From Dermanyssus gallinae (taxonomy: Eukaryota; Arthropoda; Arachnida; Mesostigmata; Dermanyssidae): a DNA stretch of 64,000 nt. Of the stretch, positions 34,557 to 46,796 are shown one piece after another; position 1 is the stretch's first letter; the number at the start of each line of letters is the position of its first letter. The stretch lies in contig QVRM01001449.1 in the NCBI GenBank assembly GCA_003439945.1, positions 186,001 to 250,000 on the forward strand. The letters are read 5' to 3'. The notes under the pieces were generated by a model that saw nothing but the letters and a program-made list of their open reading frames with translations, did not search any database and was not told where the DNA came from. Both the position numbers and the translations under genes were made by a program.

Positions 34557-37150
34557 CACTCTCGAAAACGCAACAAAACTGGACAACTACATTAGGCACA
34601 GTATACAGCAAGTACTGCTTCCACAGCTACAATCACTACTACTACAAATATATTGACTACTTCTATCGGTGCATCAAACAAGTATTAAGCAAACGTAAGG
34701 CAAACAGTTTTACAAAAGCAAATAAGAACATTTCTGTCGACTACTCACTCTCCTGTGACTGCGTATGGCGGTTATAGTACATAATTGACATGGTACTCAA
34801 GCTAGACCTCACGACAACGACGACCAGATCCTACGGTAGTCGAGCTCTTGACAGTACTGCGCGCCGCATCTTCGAGCCAGCGTAGTCTTCAGGAGGTCGT
34901 GAGGTCACAGCCAACCCGGCATACCGTCGCACACTTAAATTCTTCGATTAGGTCCTGCCGAGCCTTGTGCGTTGGCTGCACATGGTCCAGCAATAGCGAT
35001 ACTACTCATAGCAATCATAAACCATAAACGGTATGAGGTTGTCTTCATAGATACCAGATTCGATACATCTGTGTATCTTCGAAGTCTTCCCGCATTGCCG
35101 GCAACACAACTCTTTCCGCAGTGTCAGCAAGTCGTGGTAGGCTGCAAGACACAGTTTCGTATTCGCAAAAAATTGCAAACATAACGACGCGGCACGTGAA
35201 GGCGGCAATCGTGTTGCAAATTGCAACACCACTAACCCGTGGCAATATCATACTACGATTGCTGCGACCTACGGACACGGTATACGTTCGTAGTCAACAA
35301 ACATAGCCAGTACGGCGTTTCGCGCTCAGTCAATACAATGAAAACAACACAGCGATCCCATCACTCACACGTTTAGCCTAACCTGCCTTCCTGTAGTGGC
35401 CTCCTATTGTCACTGTCCTCCCCTGCTTCCCCGCCTTGCATTCATCTGCCCTTCCCTGTTACCGCTAGCAGTGTAGTGGATCTTTTCCATCCATCTTCCC
35501 AGAAACGTCAACAACATTCGCCACGACCATTGAGGTAGCATGGTGATAATGCGACCTTACGATGAGGAGGATTTTCAAACACAAAACAACGAACTTGCGA
35601 TTCTAGTCGATCCGAAAACGAAATTATGCACGGACGTAAATTAAAATAAATCTTGGTCAAACAGGCAGGTTCTGCTGCATCAGAAATGTATCGCGCATTC
35701 CCTTCCGAAACGGGAGACTATGTGTGAACTAAAAAAAAAACAGGACAACTCCAGCTCATACGATCTGACAGTTACGATTCGTTCTGACTTTACAACTTCT
35801 GGCCTTAGTAGCAGCTAACTAACATATTCACATCCAATAAAAACAGCATTCTCCTTCAAATCGAACCATATCGTCCACACCAGACAGTGGATGCATAATC
35901 GTTCGACGCAAGAACATCTGCTGACGGTCTTTTGGCGACGCCTCCTTGGCAAAGCGCGGCGCTTTTTTGGCAATCTTGGGCGACACGGCTGACAATATAT
36001 ATACCTATATATAAATATATACCTCTCAGGTATGATCGAATTATCCATTTCCTCTGTTATGGAGCGAGCTAGATACGGTGCCTATCGATTCAAAGTAGCG
36101 ATTTGCGTCTACGCACGACCACACCCTCCTCGCTGTTGAATTCCAGACCTTGGGCGTCGGGAACCAGCGAGTCGTCCTTGGTTGATGAATGATGCCACCA
36201 TCATCTTCGGTGTGGGCCTAAAAATTCACCCCCCAAAAACGCGTGTGCACGTCACCAATGCGACTGACCGAGAGTGAAGTGTAAACTGTTGGTCCACGCT
36301 CGAAAGTTTGTCGTCATGTCTTTTCCGACGGTTCTCGTCACCGCTACCGAATCATCGTTGTCGCGATGAACCATCGGGAGCGGACGGAAAAATCTATGAG
36401 TGAAAAAATCTCGAACACAAATGACGCTAGCCGCCAGACGAGAAAAAGAGAAAAAGCGAGAGAGAAAACGCCAATAATCGATTGATGAGCTCAGAGCTAT
36501 TCACGGTCCCCTTACCTCAAGTGAGTAATCCCCTCCTTGCAGTAGAGGCTCTCAGCTACTGTTTGGCTGTGACGCGCAAGATACCTCCGGGTTTCGTAGC
36601 ATTCCCATAAGCTTCTCACCGGCGATTTGGCGATCCGAATAAGCAGTAGCAACAGTAAACAAAGTTCTGCAACACTAAGAACGTATACCACCACATCAAC
36701 CAAACAAAACCGAAAATCGTAGTAACAACAACAACAACACCACCACCATTCTTAAAAATGTTGCATCGAGTCTTCTGCCTTTGCGTATGCAAGACCAGTG
36801 CAACCTCTCTCGGCTGCCCGCTATACTAAGACACTTTGACAAGCACACAGCCATAGTCTGTGAGTGAATAACGACGACGATGACGATAAACTGCTAAGCG
36901 TACTGCGATATATCAACGCGTATATCGAACGTATAGTAAGCACTCCTTTGTTGTTTGCTATGGCTCCGCTGACATGCTCTAGCAGAGAATAGTAATAGTA
37001 ACGCGAACGGCGAACGTGTTATGCCGCTTTGAGTTTCACCGCGGATGCCGATCCGAAGTCGCCGTTTTTCCCGCAGCCAATGACGACCGGACGTCCGACT
37101 TTTGGGTTGGGCGTCATCGGTCTGCGCGCGCTCAGCTCGACAACGATAAT
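34557..37150. other. Region 3' of the innexin without a recognised gene
   Basis: Apart from the possible polyadenylation signal, this stretch holds only short frames with no family resemblance and a short A/T-rich patch near 35996-36023. Nothing further can be supported. Confidence 0.6.
35645..35650 (+). promoter_or_regulatory. First canonical AATAAA downstream of the innexin
   Basis: AATAAA sits about 1.39 kb after the innexin stop, and I saw no earlier canonical copy on this strand. It may mark the transcript end, giving a long 3' untranslated region. Variant signals nearer the stop cannot be excluded. Confidence 0.2.
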
Positions 37151-37156
37151 ACATCA

Positions 37157-37205
37157 GTCTATCTATGAATCTATCTATCTATCTATCTACCTATATAAAT
37201 ATATG
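37157..37205 (+). repeat. (CTAT)n tetranucleotide tract
   Basis: About nine CTAT-type units passing into an A/T-rich tail. Confidence 0.85.
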
Positions 37206-37533
37206 TATGCATATATCGGACCGGCCGGTATGAGTGCCGGTGACGCGAGTTTCACGCGTGCATCTCAACTACACCACCGAGCCGTCTACGTAACTCATTC
37301 GGCGACACAGACACCAGCAACAACAATATAGGTCGCGACTGGCCTTGCCGCTCAAACGGGGCAATGGCGGAGAAGCGACCGCTCATCAGGCGGAAGAAGA
37401 CGGGTTGATATTACTGCATACACGCAGCGCAATGCGACGAAGAGCATCCCGAAGTCTCGGCACTGAGCGAATGTTCTAGTACGCGACATGCGCGGTTGCC
37501 TTATACGATTGACCGTGATTCAGATATACATAC

Positions 37534-37600
37534 GTGTGTATATATATATATATATTTATACATATATATACAGACATACATACATACAAACAAACACATA
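37534..37600 (+). repeat. (TA)n then (CATA)n tract
   Basis: Imperfect TA run followed by CATA and CAAA units. Confidence 0.8.
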
Positions 37601-38294
37601 GGCATATGCAAGTTCACGAACAATCTAATTAAGCTTCCACAAGTTGCAGTGTAGCATTTACACATGACTCTCATCGAATCTCAACAACTCCCTACGGCAG
37701 CAACACCAACAACAACAACAACAACAAAAAAAGGCTAGTTTACAACATATCAGGCAGTTTTCTTCATCATCATCCCCATTTCAAATGACACAAGTGACAA
37801 AAAGCTGATAGCAAAAGAGCAGATACAGATAGAGCTTAGAGTTTGCGAGAGACAACGGTACGCCTTCTTCGATCGGAGTGTCCGCTCATCTGACCGTTAC
37901 CGCTGTAGTACCGCCGTTTCAATTTAGCTAAAGGCATTTTGGCATACACAGGTAAAGTGGTATCTTACGATGAAATCAATCGAATTGAAGTTGAGCCTCT
38001 GCGAGAGGAAAGAAGAAACTAGTCAAAATACGAGCAACATCAAATAGCAGAAAATATCAGCCGCACTAACCTCTAGCCACGCAAACACTAAGCGAGGAAT
38101 AACAACAACCTACTTTGCTACTACAAACAAACAGAAACTCATCACATCTCTTAGCCATCTTCGCTACTCTTCCAACTACACATACATAACTAACCACTAT
38201 GCTTGAGAAAACGAAACCAATCGTTCGCGGTGCCGCCCGGCATCTTTCTGTTCCGAACTTGGGAATTCTGGCCATACCAGCAGGAATAAAAGGC

Positions 38295-38390
38295 TTTAAC
38301 AACAACAACAACGACAGCGACAATGACGATGACAACAACAGCACCAACAACAACAATGATAACAACAACATCAACAACAACAAACGATTT
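38295..38390 (+). repeat. (AAC)n-rich triplet tract
   Basis: AAC units with GAC/GAT/AGC interruptions. Confidence 0.85.
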
Positions 38391-39362
38391 TCTCCAAAGA
38401 TGACTAACAATACTAACAGTATAACAATGTAGTTGTTGCTCATTTGGAGGGTAATAACAAAGAGCAGGCCGAAAAACAACGTAATACTGATAGAACCACC
38501 ACACCACGGCCCACTTACTGTCGCACCAAGCGCATCAGCAACGTGCTGCGGCGTCAATGGTGCGACACGGTGATGATCAAGCGACCATGAGAGGATCCAG
38601 TAGATCTATGGCGTCCAGTCGTCTTGATAAACATTTTGATAGCATCGACCATCGGGGTCGGCCTTGCCATTTAGTCGACCGACGAAGAAAGATAACCTCA
38701 AAAACCTCGTCCGGGGGTTAGCTTGCGTTAGCTAGCCAGTTATGTAGCCAGGAAGCTAGAACCCTCCACCGAAGCTGTGCTCTCTGAGCCCCATGCTCGC
38801 TGGCTGGCTGTCGGAGGAGGAGGAGGATTGGCCTCTGTTCGAGTGACCGAGGTAGTAGTGATGAAAGTGGAAGTAGAAGAAGAACAAAGCGAGCTTTTCA
38901 GCGAGCCTTCAGCTGGCGGTGGTGACCACTGATCCAAGGGCCAACCCGATGCTGAATCCTCCTGCTGCTGCTGCTAATACTACTACTACAACTACTACTA
39001 TAGCTTCTTCAGATACTATTACCATGCCACTTCTACGATACGACATCTTCGAGTGTTAAAACGACCTCGACGGCTAGGAGAAATGCTGACCCCATCGTCC
39101 GCAGAGTGCCCCAGGTTGCCGGTTAGCGGCAGCAGTTCGGCAACACTGCGGCAATTCGCTTGAAGACGCGACGGAGGCGGCGGTGGCGGCGGCGGCGACA
39201 GCGACAGCGGGTCCCTTGGCAAAACCGTAAAACGTGAAGGTCATTTTCTTAAAGGAACCATTCGTCAACAAGCGAACTGAAAATGAAATTCGGAAAAACG
39301 ATTGCCTCTCGTCTTCGCGACTTGCCTACCGAACGCTAGGGAACAGCAGCTGCAGTAGTACC

Positions 39363-39392
39363 ATGCAAATCAATGGTTAGTACCATGCAAAT
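39363..39392 (+). promoter_or_regulatory. Tandem octamer (ATGCAAAT) motifs
   Basis: ATGCAAAT occurs at 39363-39370 and 39385-39392 within a 22-nt direct duplication (tagtaccatgcaaatca). ATGCAAAT is the classic POU-domain octamer. Spacing is about two helical turns. Confidence 0.3.
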
Positions 39393-39822
39393 CATTGGCA
39401 GTCATTGCTGCTGCTGCTGGGTGGAGCACACCCATAGCTTACTGGGACAAGTTTACCGCTATGTTTACCCTTAGTCGTAACTCCTACAACGAATGTTGCT
39501 GCTAGAATATAGCTTCATATTGCTATTAATAATACTCTTTCTACGACTCAAACCACCACTTCTCATATGATGATTGTTCGTCTTCTGCGGCTGCGCTTCA
39601 TAGGACGATTTCGACTAGTAATACTACTTGTTCGACTTGACTTTCGCTAACTCGCTCGCAGCTTTCTTTGCCTGCGAAAGAACTTGGTCCTATCTCTCGC
39701 ATTCCCCCTCTACTAGACTACGAAGCGGAAAAGTCGCCTTTTCAACAAAAGAAACGTGCAAAACCACGGCACGTATAAGTATATAGCAACAGCGGCAGCA
39801 GTAGCTATTAAATAAACAAGAC

Positions 39823-39932
39823 TAAGGGGCGACAATAATATTAATAATAACAATAATCATTAAAGCGCGCAAAAAGTAACACTTTTCTGCAGTAATAGAT
39901 CGCCCCTTAATCACCATGGTGATTAGGGCGAT
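39823..39932. promoter_or_regulatory. Nested inverted repeats (possible hairpin or protein-binding site)
   Basis: taaggggcga at 39823-39832 is the exact complement of tcgcccctta at 39900-39909. The second arm is itself the left half of a near-perfect palindrome at 39901-39930 centred on CCATGG, with arms cgccc..taatcaccat differing only by a 2-nt bulge. The function is unknown. Confidence 0.5.
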
Positions 39933-40519
39933 GAACGCTCGTCAAACGCTAGTCACGGGTGAACGAACGCCGACATGTGACGAAACGACGGCACAATTCG
40001 TACTGTGTTTCGGTGTCTCTGTTCGGAATCGATCGATCCCTGACGCTTACGCAATCTTCTCTGGGTGTATATGAAGTGTTAAACGCTCATCACTCATACA
40101 CATGTCTTTCGTTGAACGGTGTGCTCGGATCATCACTTCCCTGCGTCGGGCCGCCTCACTGGCGAAAGCTCATAGCAAACAATAGTCATAGCAACAACCA
40201 CGACGACAACAACAACGCTATGAAGCAGAGGAAGTCGACAAAACACAATCGTAGCAGAACAATAACACTGATGTTGATGATGATGATGATGATGATGAGA
40301 ATCATCATCCCAACACCATTTTTCCACGGAGGCATCACTCCGTCAGCATTCCTGGCGTCGCGACCTCGGCCGGAACCTCGAACAGGAAGGAGGCCACGAG
40401 CGTAGTAGTATGAAGGTGGTAATACCAACCACAACATTGGTATTGGGACCGGGATCATGATCTTTTTGTATGTAGGCCCGACGGATGCGCGGAATGAATG
40501 GATGCATTCCGTCCGTCAA

Positions 40520-40640
40520 TCCGTCTGTCTGTCTGTCTGTATGCACGTACGTGCATGTATGTACGAACGTATGTCTGCTCTGTAGGCATGTGCCTGTATG
40601 CGTGAGTGTTGTGTGTATGATGAGTGAGTGAGTGAGTATG
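40520..40640 (+). repeat. Tetranucleotide tract with palindromic core
   Basis: GTCT units at about 40522-40540, then GTAC/GTAT-type units containing the 16-bp perfect palindrome atgcacgtacgtgcat at 40541-40556, then GAGT units near 40620-40636. Confidence 0.8.
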
Positions 40641-40948
40641 TTCGTAATAATGCAAGTAATAGGGCGAAGTAACACGGGGGTAGCCGACTCCATCGAGACT
40701 TGATCGGCCCCTCTCTAGCGCCTTCGCTACAGTTGCGTTGAGCTGGCCGCGGCGTGTCCAATCAACGCAGCAACAACAACAACAACAACCAACCAACCAA
40801 CTATCTGGCTGGCTGGCTCACTGACTGGCAAACCACCGCGGCCGTCAACGCAACACCCCGCTCCCCATCACGCAAGTATTAAGCAAGCATAACTCATGAG
40901 GAAATCTTACTTCAGGCAATGCTAACCGAACTTCGAACATCACAACTA

Positions 40949-41001
40949 TCACCACCAACAACAACAGCAACAACAACAATAACAACAACACTAACATCGA
41001 C

Positions 41002-41033
<32 letters not shown>

Positions 41034-41036
41034 GAA
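40949..41036 (+). repeat. (AAC)n triplet tract
   Basis: Mostly AAC units with ATC/GAC interruptions. Confidence 0.9.
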
Positions 41037-41245
41037 CTCGAGTCGATTTGGATCTCGTCGTTCCGCAATAGTCACTAGCGACGACAGATACCCGACGACT
41101 GCTAACGACAGAACCTACAAGAGCTTATATCTAACATCGATCAGAAGGGGAGAGGTGGTAGAAGTGGGAAGCCGATAATCCTACTTTACCACGCATAAAT
41201 AGGCCGACATCTTCGCTGACATACACTTTATCAAGATCAGTAACA

Positions 41246-41281
41246 ATACCAGCAACAAGAACAACAACAACAACAACAGAC
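41246..41281 (+). repeat. (AAC)n triplet tract
   Basis: AAC units with one AAG interruption. Confidence 0.9.
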
Positions 41282-41423
41282 AGTGTAATTGTCAGCCAAA
41301 AAGACATCTTAGCCTCGATAACAACAAGAACTAGTACCACCATCTTACCTATAGATCTATAAGAAGAACTTACCTGTAGCTATATGAATACACAGGAATA
41401 AAATGAAGAAGAATAAGAACAGT

Positions 41424-41483
41424 AACAACAACAAGAACAAGAACAACAACGACAACAATAACAACAACAACAACAACAACGTA
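41424..41483 (+). repeat. (AAC)n triplet tract
   Basis: AAC units with AAG, GAC and AAT interruptions. Confidence 0.9.
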
Positions 41484-42390
41484 AATAAGAATCAACGACA
41501 AAAACAGAAACAATACAGGAATACAAGACGAAAAGGAACGAATATGTACCGCGAAGCCCGTAATAAAGCCAAGCGCGCATGATTAACAATAAGTATACTA
41601 CAAGGATTCACAAGGATCCGACAACCGACTACCAGTTCAACTAGAATACTCTCACTCAAACTACTGAATGTGCAACCACAGTGACTACTGATATACGACA
41701 AAATGTATCTGTTTGCTGATTACTGATGAACGGACTATCGTAGGCAAACAACACGGTAACTGTTCAAGCATTCCTCACCATTCCACTACTTTGTTCCTTC
41801 CTTGAGCACCCACATCCAACCGTCAGAACCCTATGTTGAGTACTTGAGATACGGCCAGCGAAGTACCTGGGTGAATGAAAGAGCAAAAGGTCGGAAACGC
41901 CGACAGACACACTCGGTCGTTTCCTTGTTCAAGGTAGGCGATCAACCTGCGCCCATTATCTTTACTTTTTCTTCGAGTGGTTTCCTTTCGGTGTTCTTGG
42001 TTAGTTGGACCTTTGACTTCTGCTTAGGAGAGCACACAGCGTGACATCCAGAAGCTATATCGGCTATTTCTTTGACGCATCGGCCTCTTCACTTCAGCCC
42101 GAGGTCAATGGTCAATCGGCCGGTATAATCCAAAGCACAATTTCGTTCGTTTTTGGACACGTCAAATAGAACAGCTACGGAAGGAGTGAATACACACTGC
42201 TCAAGGAGGAGTCGCCGGGGGAATAGCCGAGCCTTTTACGGCTAAGGAATCCTGCCTCTTCCTTGAGTTCAACCACTCCGAGAAAAGGCCTGAACAGCAT
42301 CAGATGACGATAGCCTGTTTGTGGCGGCCCACCCTCGGGGTCACCCTTGTACATACAGTCTCTGTCTGCCCGTCTTGATGTTGTGCCGTC

Positions 42391-42672
42391 ATGAGTGACG
42401 CGGCCGGGGTGTCCCAGGCTCGGCCTGAGGAGGCGATTGGCTGGCACCGTAACATCGTAACCTCTGCGATATCAGACCATCCCTCTCTGCTGACCACCAT
42501 CCAGTCCGATGTTGTCGAAGTGGTCCATCGGCTTCGGCTAGCCCTTCGTCTCGTCACCGACGTCGACGATCCCCCCGCCTATAAGGCCAGAACTTCGTGC
42601 ATGTATCAACAACTAATGACGACTCATTTGATGTCTGTGTGTGCGTGTGTGTGTGTTGTTACGTGCTATTAG
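42391..42672 (+). CDS. Candidate small protein or exon, 93 codons, unknown function
   Basis: An ATG-started frame in a locally CpG-rich stretch reads MSDAAGVSQARPEEAIGWHR and continues with a Leu/Val-rich helical-looking segment (VVEVVHRLRLALRLV). Composition and third-position GC look more coding-like than in most of the window. The last dozen codons come from a GT-rich repeat (about 42633-42656), which argues that the true frame ends or splices out before it, but no clear donor was found. I do not recognise a family. An overlapping minus-strand frame shows that high GC alone may keep frames open here, so confidence is low. Confidence 0.25.
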   Translation: MSDAAGVSQARPEEAIGWHRNIVTSAISDHPSLLTTIQSDVVEVVHRLRLALRLVTDVDDPPAYKARTSCMYQQLMTTHLMSVCACVCVVTCY

Positions 42673-43275
42673 CCATTGCCACGTAGAATGTTGATGACCT
42701 CTTCCGGGAGCACGAAATTGCTCCACGTGTTACGAGACAGCAGAAATTTTGGCCCTTTTGTGGCGCACAAGACTCTGCGGTGAGTATGTCACCCAGCGGA
42801 CCCAGATAGGGAATCTTGTGCGTATGATGACAGCGAGAGAGCCAGGTGAAACGTGCGTAGAACGACGTGCGTAGCCTTTGGCTGTGTCTCTTATCGGTGG
42901 TAGCTCCTGACAGTGTTTTCCTCCTGATTTTCGATGTCAATTTTCGGTATATCGTGTAACGAAGGATCTTGCCAGATCCCAACAGGTCGGCGTGCAGTTA
43001 ACCCAGTTCGCTCGAAATTCGCCCACTAAATTGTGCCCACTCCGCGTGTCTTCGGGAGTCGGCGTCACTGATAGATCATCACTGATGGATTGATTGATCT
43101 CATGATCTCATGACCGGTCCTCGACTCGGACTCCTTCGACTAACAACTGCACGTCGACTTTTGGTGTCCGTCCCGTCCTGTGCCTGTCGTCTCGTGTGTC
43201 TATGTGTCACTACTATTCGTGTATCGTCGCGTTTCTACATAGTACTTAACCTTACTACATACTTATTTGCAACGA

Positions 43276-43291
43276 GGCCGGCCGGCCGGCC
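43276..43291. repeat. (GGCC)4 palindromic run
   Basis: Four perfect GGCC units; similar three-unit runs occur at 13599-13610 and 25407-25420. Confidence 0.9.
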
Positions 43292-43673
43292 GCCATCAAG
43301 TCCGTAGTAGCTTCGGGCCGTTCAGACTCATTCGGGCCGCTTCGGTCGTGCCCGTGCACCCATGCACGCAAAGACATCCAACATCGCGACGAAGCGGCTC
43401 ACGGCCGGCCTCGGCAATGCAAGTGGTGCGGGTGAATGACCATCCAATGGTGGAATGCGTTGAATTTGAATGATGAAGATCATCATCATCATCGAAGCAG
43501 TGCCCCGTGACCAGCCCACCGAGGTCAACAACGGCGGCGGCGCTGCTGCCGTGCTGCCGTTCTGCGCGCGCGATCGGGGACCTGAGGCCTCGCAGGGCCC
43601 CCGCCGCCGCGCCCTACTGGACTCGTCAACCATCCGGCAGGTTACGGCAGCACAAATGATGACCATGATGATA

Positions 43674-43792
43674 ACAACTACAACAACAACAACAACAACA
43701 ACAACAACATCAATAACAACAACAACAACAACATCGTAAATGACAAGAACAACAACAACACCAATTTCAACAACAACAACGACAACAATGAC
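43674..43792 (+). repeat. (AAC)n triplet tract
   Basis: Long AAC-dominated tract with short GAC/ATC/AAT breaks. Confidence 0.9.
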
Positions 43793-44679
43793 AAAGCACA
43801 TACACGCATACGTCCTACGAACGTAAGCATACATCCTCAGAGTGAATCCGTAGAATGGCGTAATACCGCTGCTTCGGAACTACTCTACTTGCGCCCACCT
43901 ATCGACGACCTAGTTGTGGATAACAAATGAGAGGATGATACAGTTGAACCTAAGATAAATCTAACGAATTGCGCATCAACGAACGCGAACGTTGGTTAAT
44001 GTTGACCGGCGCAGCTCGTCCACCCTGAGATTGTTCACAATTAAGGTGAGACAACGACATAGTCTGCAAGGTCAAGACCTTCCAACAAAGGGAAGCCATA
44101 TTCGCTCGCAGACAAAGCATCCTTAAACATGGTGCTTTGACAACTACCTACGACCAACTTACAACAACAACAACAACAAGCTGAACCAATTAAAATACCA
44201 TACCAAAGGGTAACAGAAGATTGCTGACCACTTAATGCTGTTTCATGACGTAGACAGACGTCAAAAAGTGCTGTTGAGTTTGCTGCTGAACTCTCTGCCC
44301 GAAGCTTGAAGCTTCAATGGCAGGCGTACACGAGACGAATCTAAGAAGTAGAAGAAACTCGTAGCAACATGACCACCGTAACACAATGATGTGACCGATC
44401 TCTGACTTGAGTGAAATGTCTGCATGTGAGGAAGAGTCAGTGCACATTGTTGCACGCTGTTGTGTCAATGATGTACAGAACGACCTTATGAAAAGGGTGC
44501 TTATATACTTGGTACGACACGTCAACCACACAAGTACATACAGAGAAAAAGAGCGAGAGAGAAAGAGAGAACGAAAAAACGAAACTGAACATGTATTAGT
44601 GTTAGCACGATAATTGGTACTGATGATGAAAATGCTGATCATAATGCTGAATACAATGGAAACATAGTGAACATTACTA

Positions 44680-44755
44680 GTATTATTACTATTGTTATTA
44701 CTGTTATTATTATTACTATTAGCAGCAGTAGTAGTTGTAGTATTATTAACAGTGC
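44680..44755 (+). repeat. (ATT)n then (GTA)n triplet tract
   Basis: Imperfect ATT/TTA units followed by GCA and GTA units. Confidence 0.8.
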
Positions 44756-44872
44756 ATAAAATAATAAACACCAACACAAACAACACAGATCGCATGAATT
44801 CCAAAATGATGAGAAGAATGATGGAATCATGACGGTACACATTATTAAAGCTGCCAACTTTTTAGAGTGAAC

Positions 44873-44876
<4 letters not shown>

Positions 44877-44908
<32 letters not shown>
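44877..44908 (+). repeat. (TA)16 microsatellite
   Basis: A pure TA run. Confidence 0.95.
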
Positions 44909-44910
<2 letters not shown>

Positions 44911-45296
44911 TGCGATTTCTATTATTGTTATTATAATATTATTGCTTTTGTTGCATTGCAGTATGATACCAATGTGAATTTAGCTACCAGGTGAGTGAAT
45001 AAATCTATAAATCTATATATATATACATAGTGATGACTGGTCGAAAGTAACACACTCGGTCCCTACACCTCATCAGGGGCGACGGAGGTGAGAGAGAACT
45101 TCTCAGGCTGGAAAAACAAGCAGCAAACAGGCTGCTTCTATCGACTATAACGAGCCTCCACCAAGAAACCAACAGACAAGCAAACCGTTGTTACTCGTCC
45201 TATTGATTATACTGACAGGTCAACAAAATGAAGATATTATCAAGCACCGCCACCATGAACGCCTCACAATTTGCTAACAAAATACAGGGGAAACAC

Positions 45297-45317
45297 AGAG
45301 AGAGAGAGAGAGAGAGA
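45297..45317 (+). repeat. (AG)n microsatellite
   Basis: About ten AG units, one of several GA-rich runs (others near 51365-51425 and 52570-52600). Confidence 0.9.
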
Positions 45318-45427
45318 TAGAAAAAAAGACACACAGGGACATAGAGAGAGCGATAGAGAGAGACCTGAACTAGATGAGGTGACAAAATGAGGGTGAACGT
45401 GTGGTGACCGTCGATAGCGGTACCCCA

Positions 45428-45443
45428 CCCCCCCCCCCCCCCC
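45428..45443 (+). repeat. C16 homopolymer
   Basis: Sixteen consecutive C residues, preceded by tacccca. Length may be uncertain in any assembly. Confidence 0.9.
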
Positions 45444-46740
45444 TCTCCGCAAACGACAACACGCCACATGGAAAATTCCGCGGAGAACGCAAGGTGCATG
45501 GACTGGAATGAGGGACACAGATCACACAGCCAAACCTAATGGATACGAATTTGATGCGTTTCATACGACGAGCAAGTAATGCGCCAAGAGACATAAGCAA
45601 GCGCCCGGCCCGGCCCGGCTCGGCCCGTCCTACATTAGAATTGATTCTGCCCGTACGCAAAATCACTGGCGCCATCATCGCGTACCCCTATCTTGCACAA
45701 CGTCTAACTGGTCGACATCGGTTGATTGATTACATAGTTGGCTCATTCATACAACACAGTATTGATACAAATATACATACCGAGTAATTATTGTGTATAT
45801 ACATACGCTGTCAGCAAGGAGAACAATAACAACAACAACAACAAGAATAAATTTCCGTAATGGTGGTAACGAGAAAACCTCCTATTTGCTAACAATGGTC
45901 TGTCTGTGCGGATGAGTCACAAGCTGGCAAACGCCACAGTTTCAGGCGCAAATGACGAACATCTGACGCACGAATCAATGAATGGTGGAACTGCCACGTC
46001 TAAATGAGGATACATAAACATGTATAGTCAAGTTTTTGCCAAACATCACCAAGTGGACGCTGTATGAGTGTGGACCACCGTCGCAGAACTGCATTACGGC
46101 ATATACTCAGATAGGTAGGATGAATAGGCATGTCGTCACGGGAAATCTACATTGCATAAATCGAACGAACCCCAACGACAATTGACAACACTCTTTAGTC
46201 GTCATGATGGAAATTAGACCAAAATGGACAGTGCCAATCGCAACAAAAATATCGTGTACATGCCACAGCCGAAAAAATCACGGTGATCTGGGAGGGAGGG
46301 TAACGCAGCACACTTCTGAACTCGCTCGGTGGAGCTGGCTAAGTCGATTTCCGGCGCCCGTCACCGGCCCCATTGCTTGGACGCTAAGCCATTATTAACT
46401 ATGACACGAAACGCCAGAGATTCTAATCGATCCCACTGATAGGAAGAACGTACACTAAACACACATACAGAGGCATAAGCTAAAATACCACGTTGTAATG
46501 GCAACTCGTGACAACTTCAACGGAGTAACAAAAATCACTACGGCGAGTGAGATACGGGAAGACAGACGTGCAGCGCGGACGAGTGCTGCGTTTATGCGCC
46601 GTAAGGACATTTACCGTAACACCTAATATCTCAATCATAATGGCCCGACCTTCTGTAACAGTATCCGCTTGTTGACCTAACCCTATGACGCCAAGTATGA
46701 CGGTATCGTTCGTGCATTCAAGGGAAAGCCAACACTTACA

Positions 46741-46796
46741 GACGACGACGACGACAATAATAACAACAACAACAACAATAACGACGACGACAAGCC
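46741..46796 (+). repeat. (GAC)n-(AAC)n-(GAC)n triplet tract
   Basis: GAC units, then AAC/AAT units, then GAC units again. Confidence 0.85.

Noticed and set aside
43674..43792. Regularly spaced repeats considered as a CRISPR-like array
   Set aside because: Pure triplet microsatellite with no unique spacers, in animal DNA.
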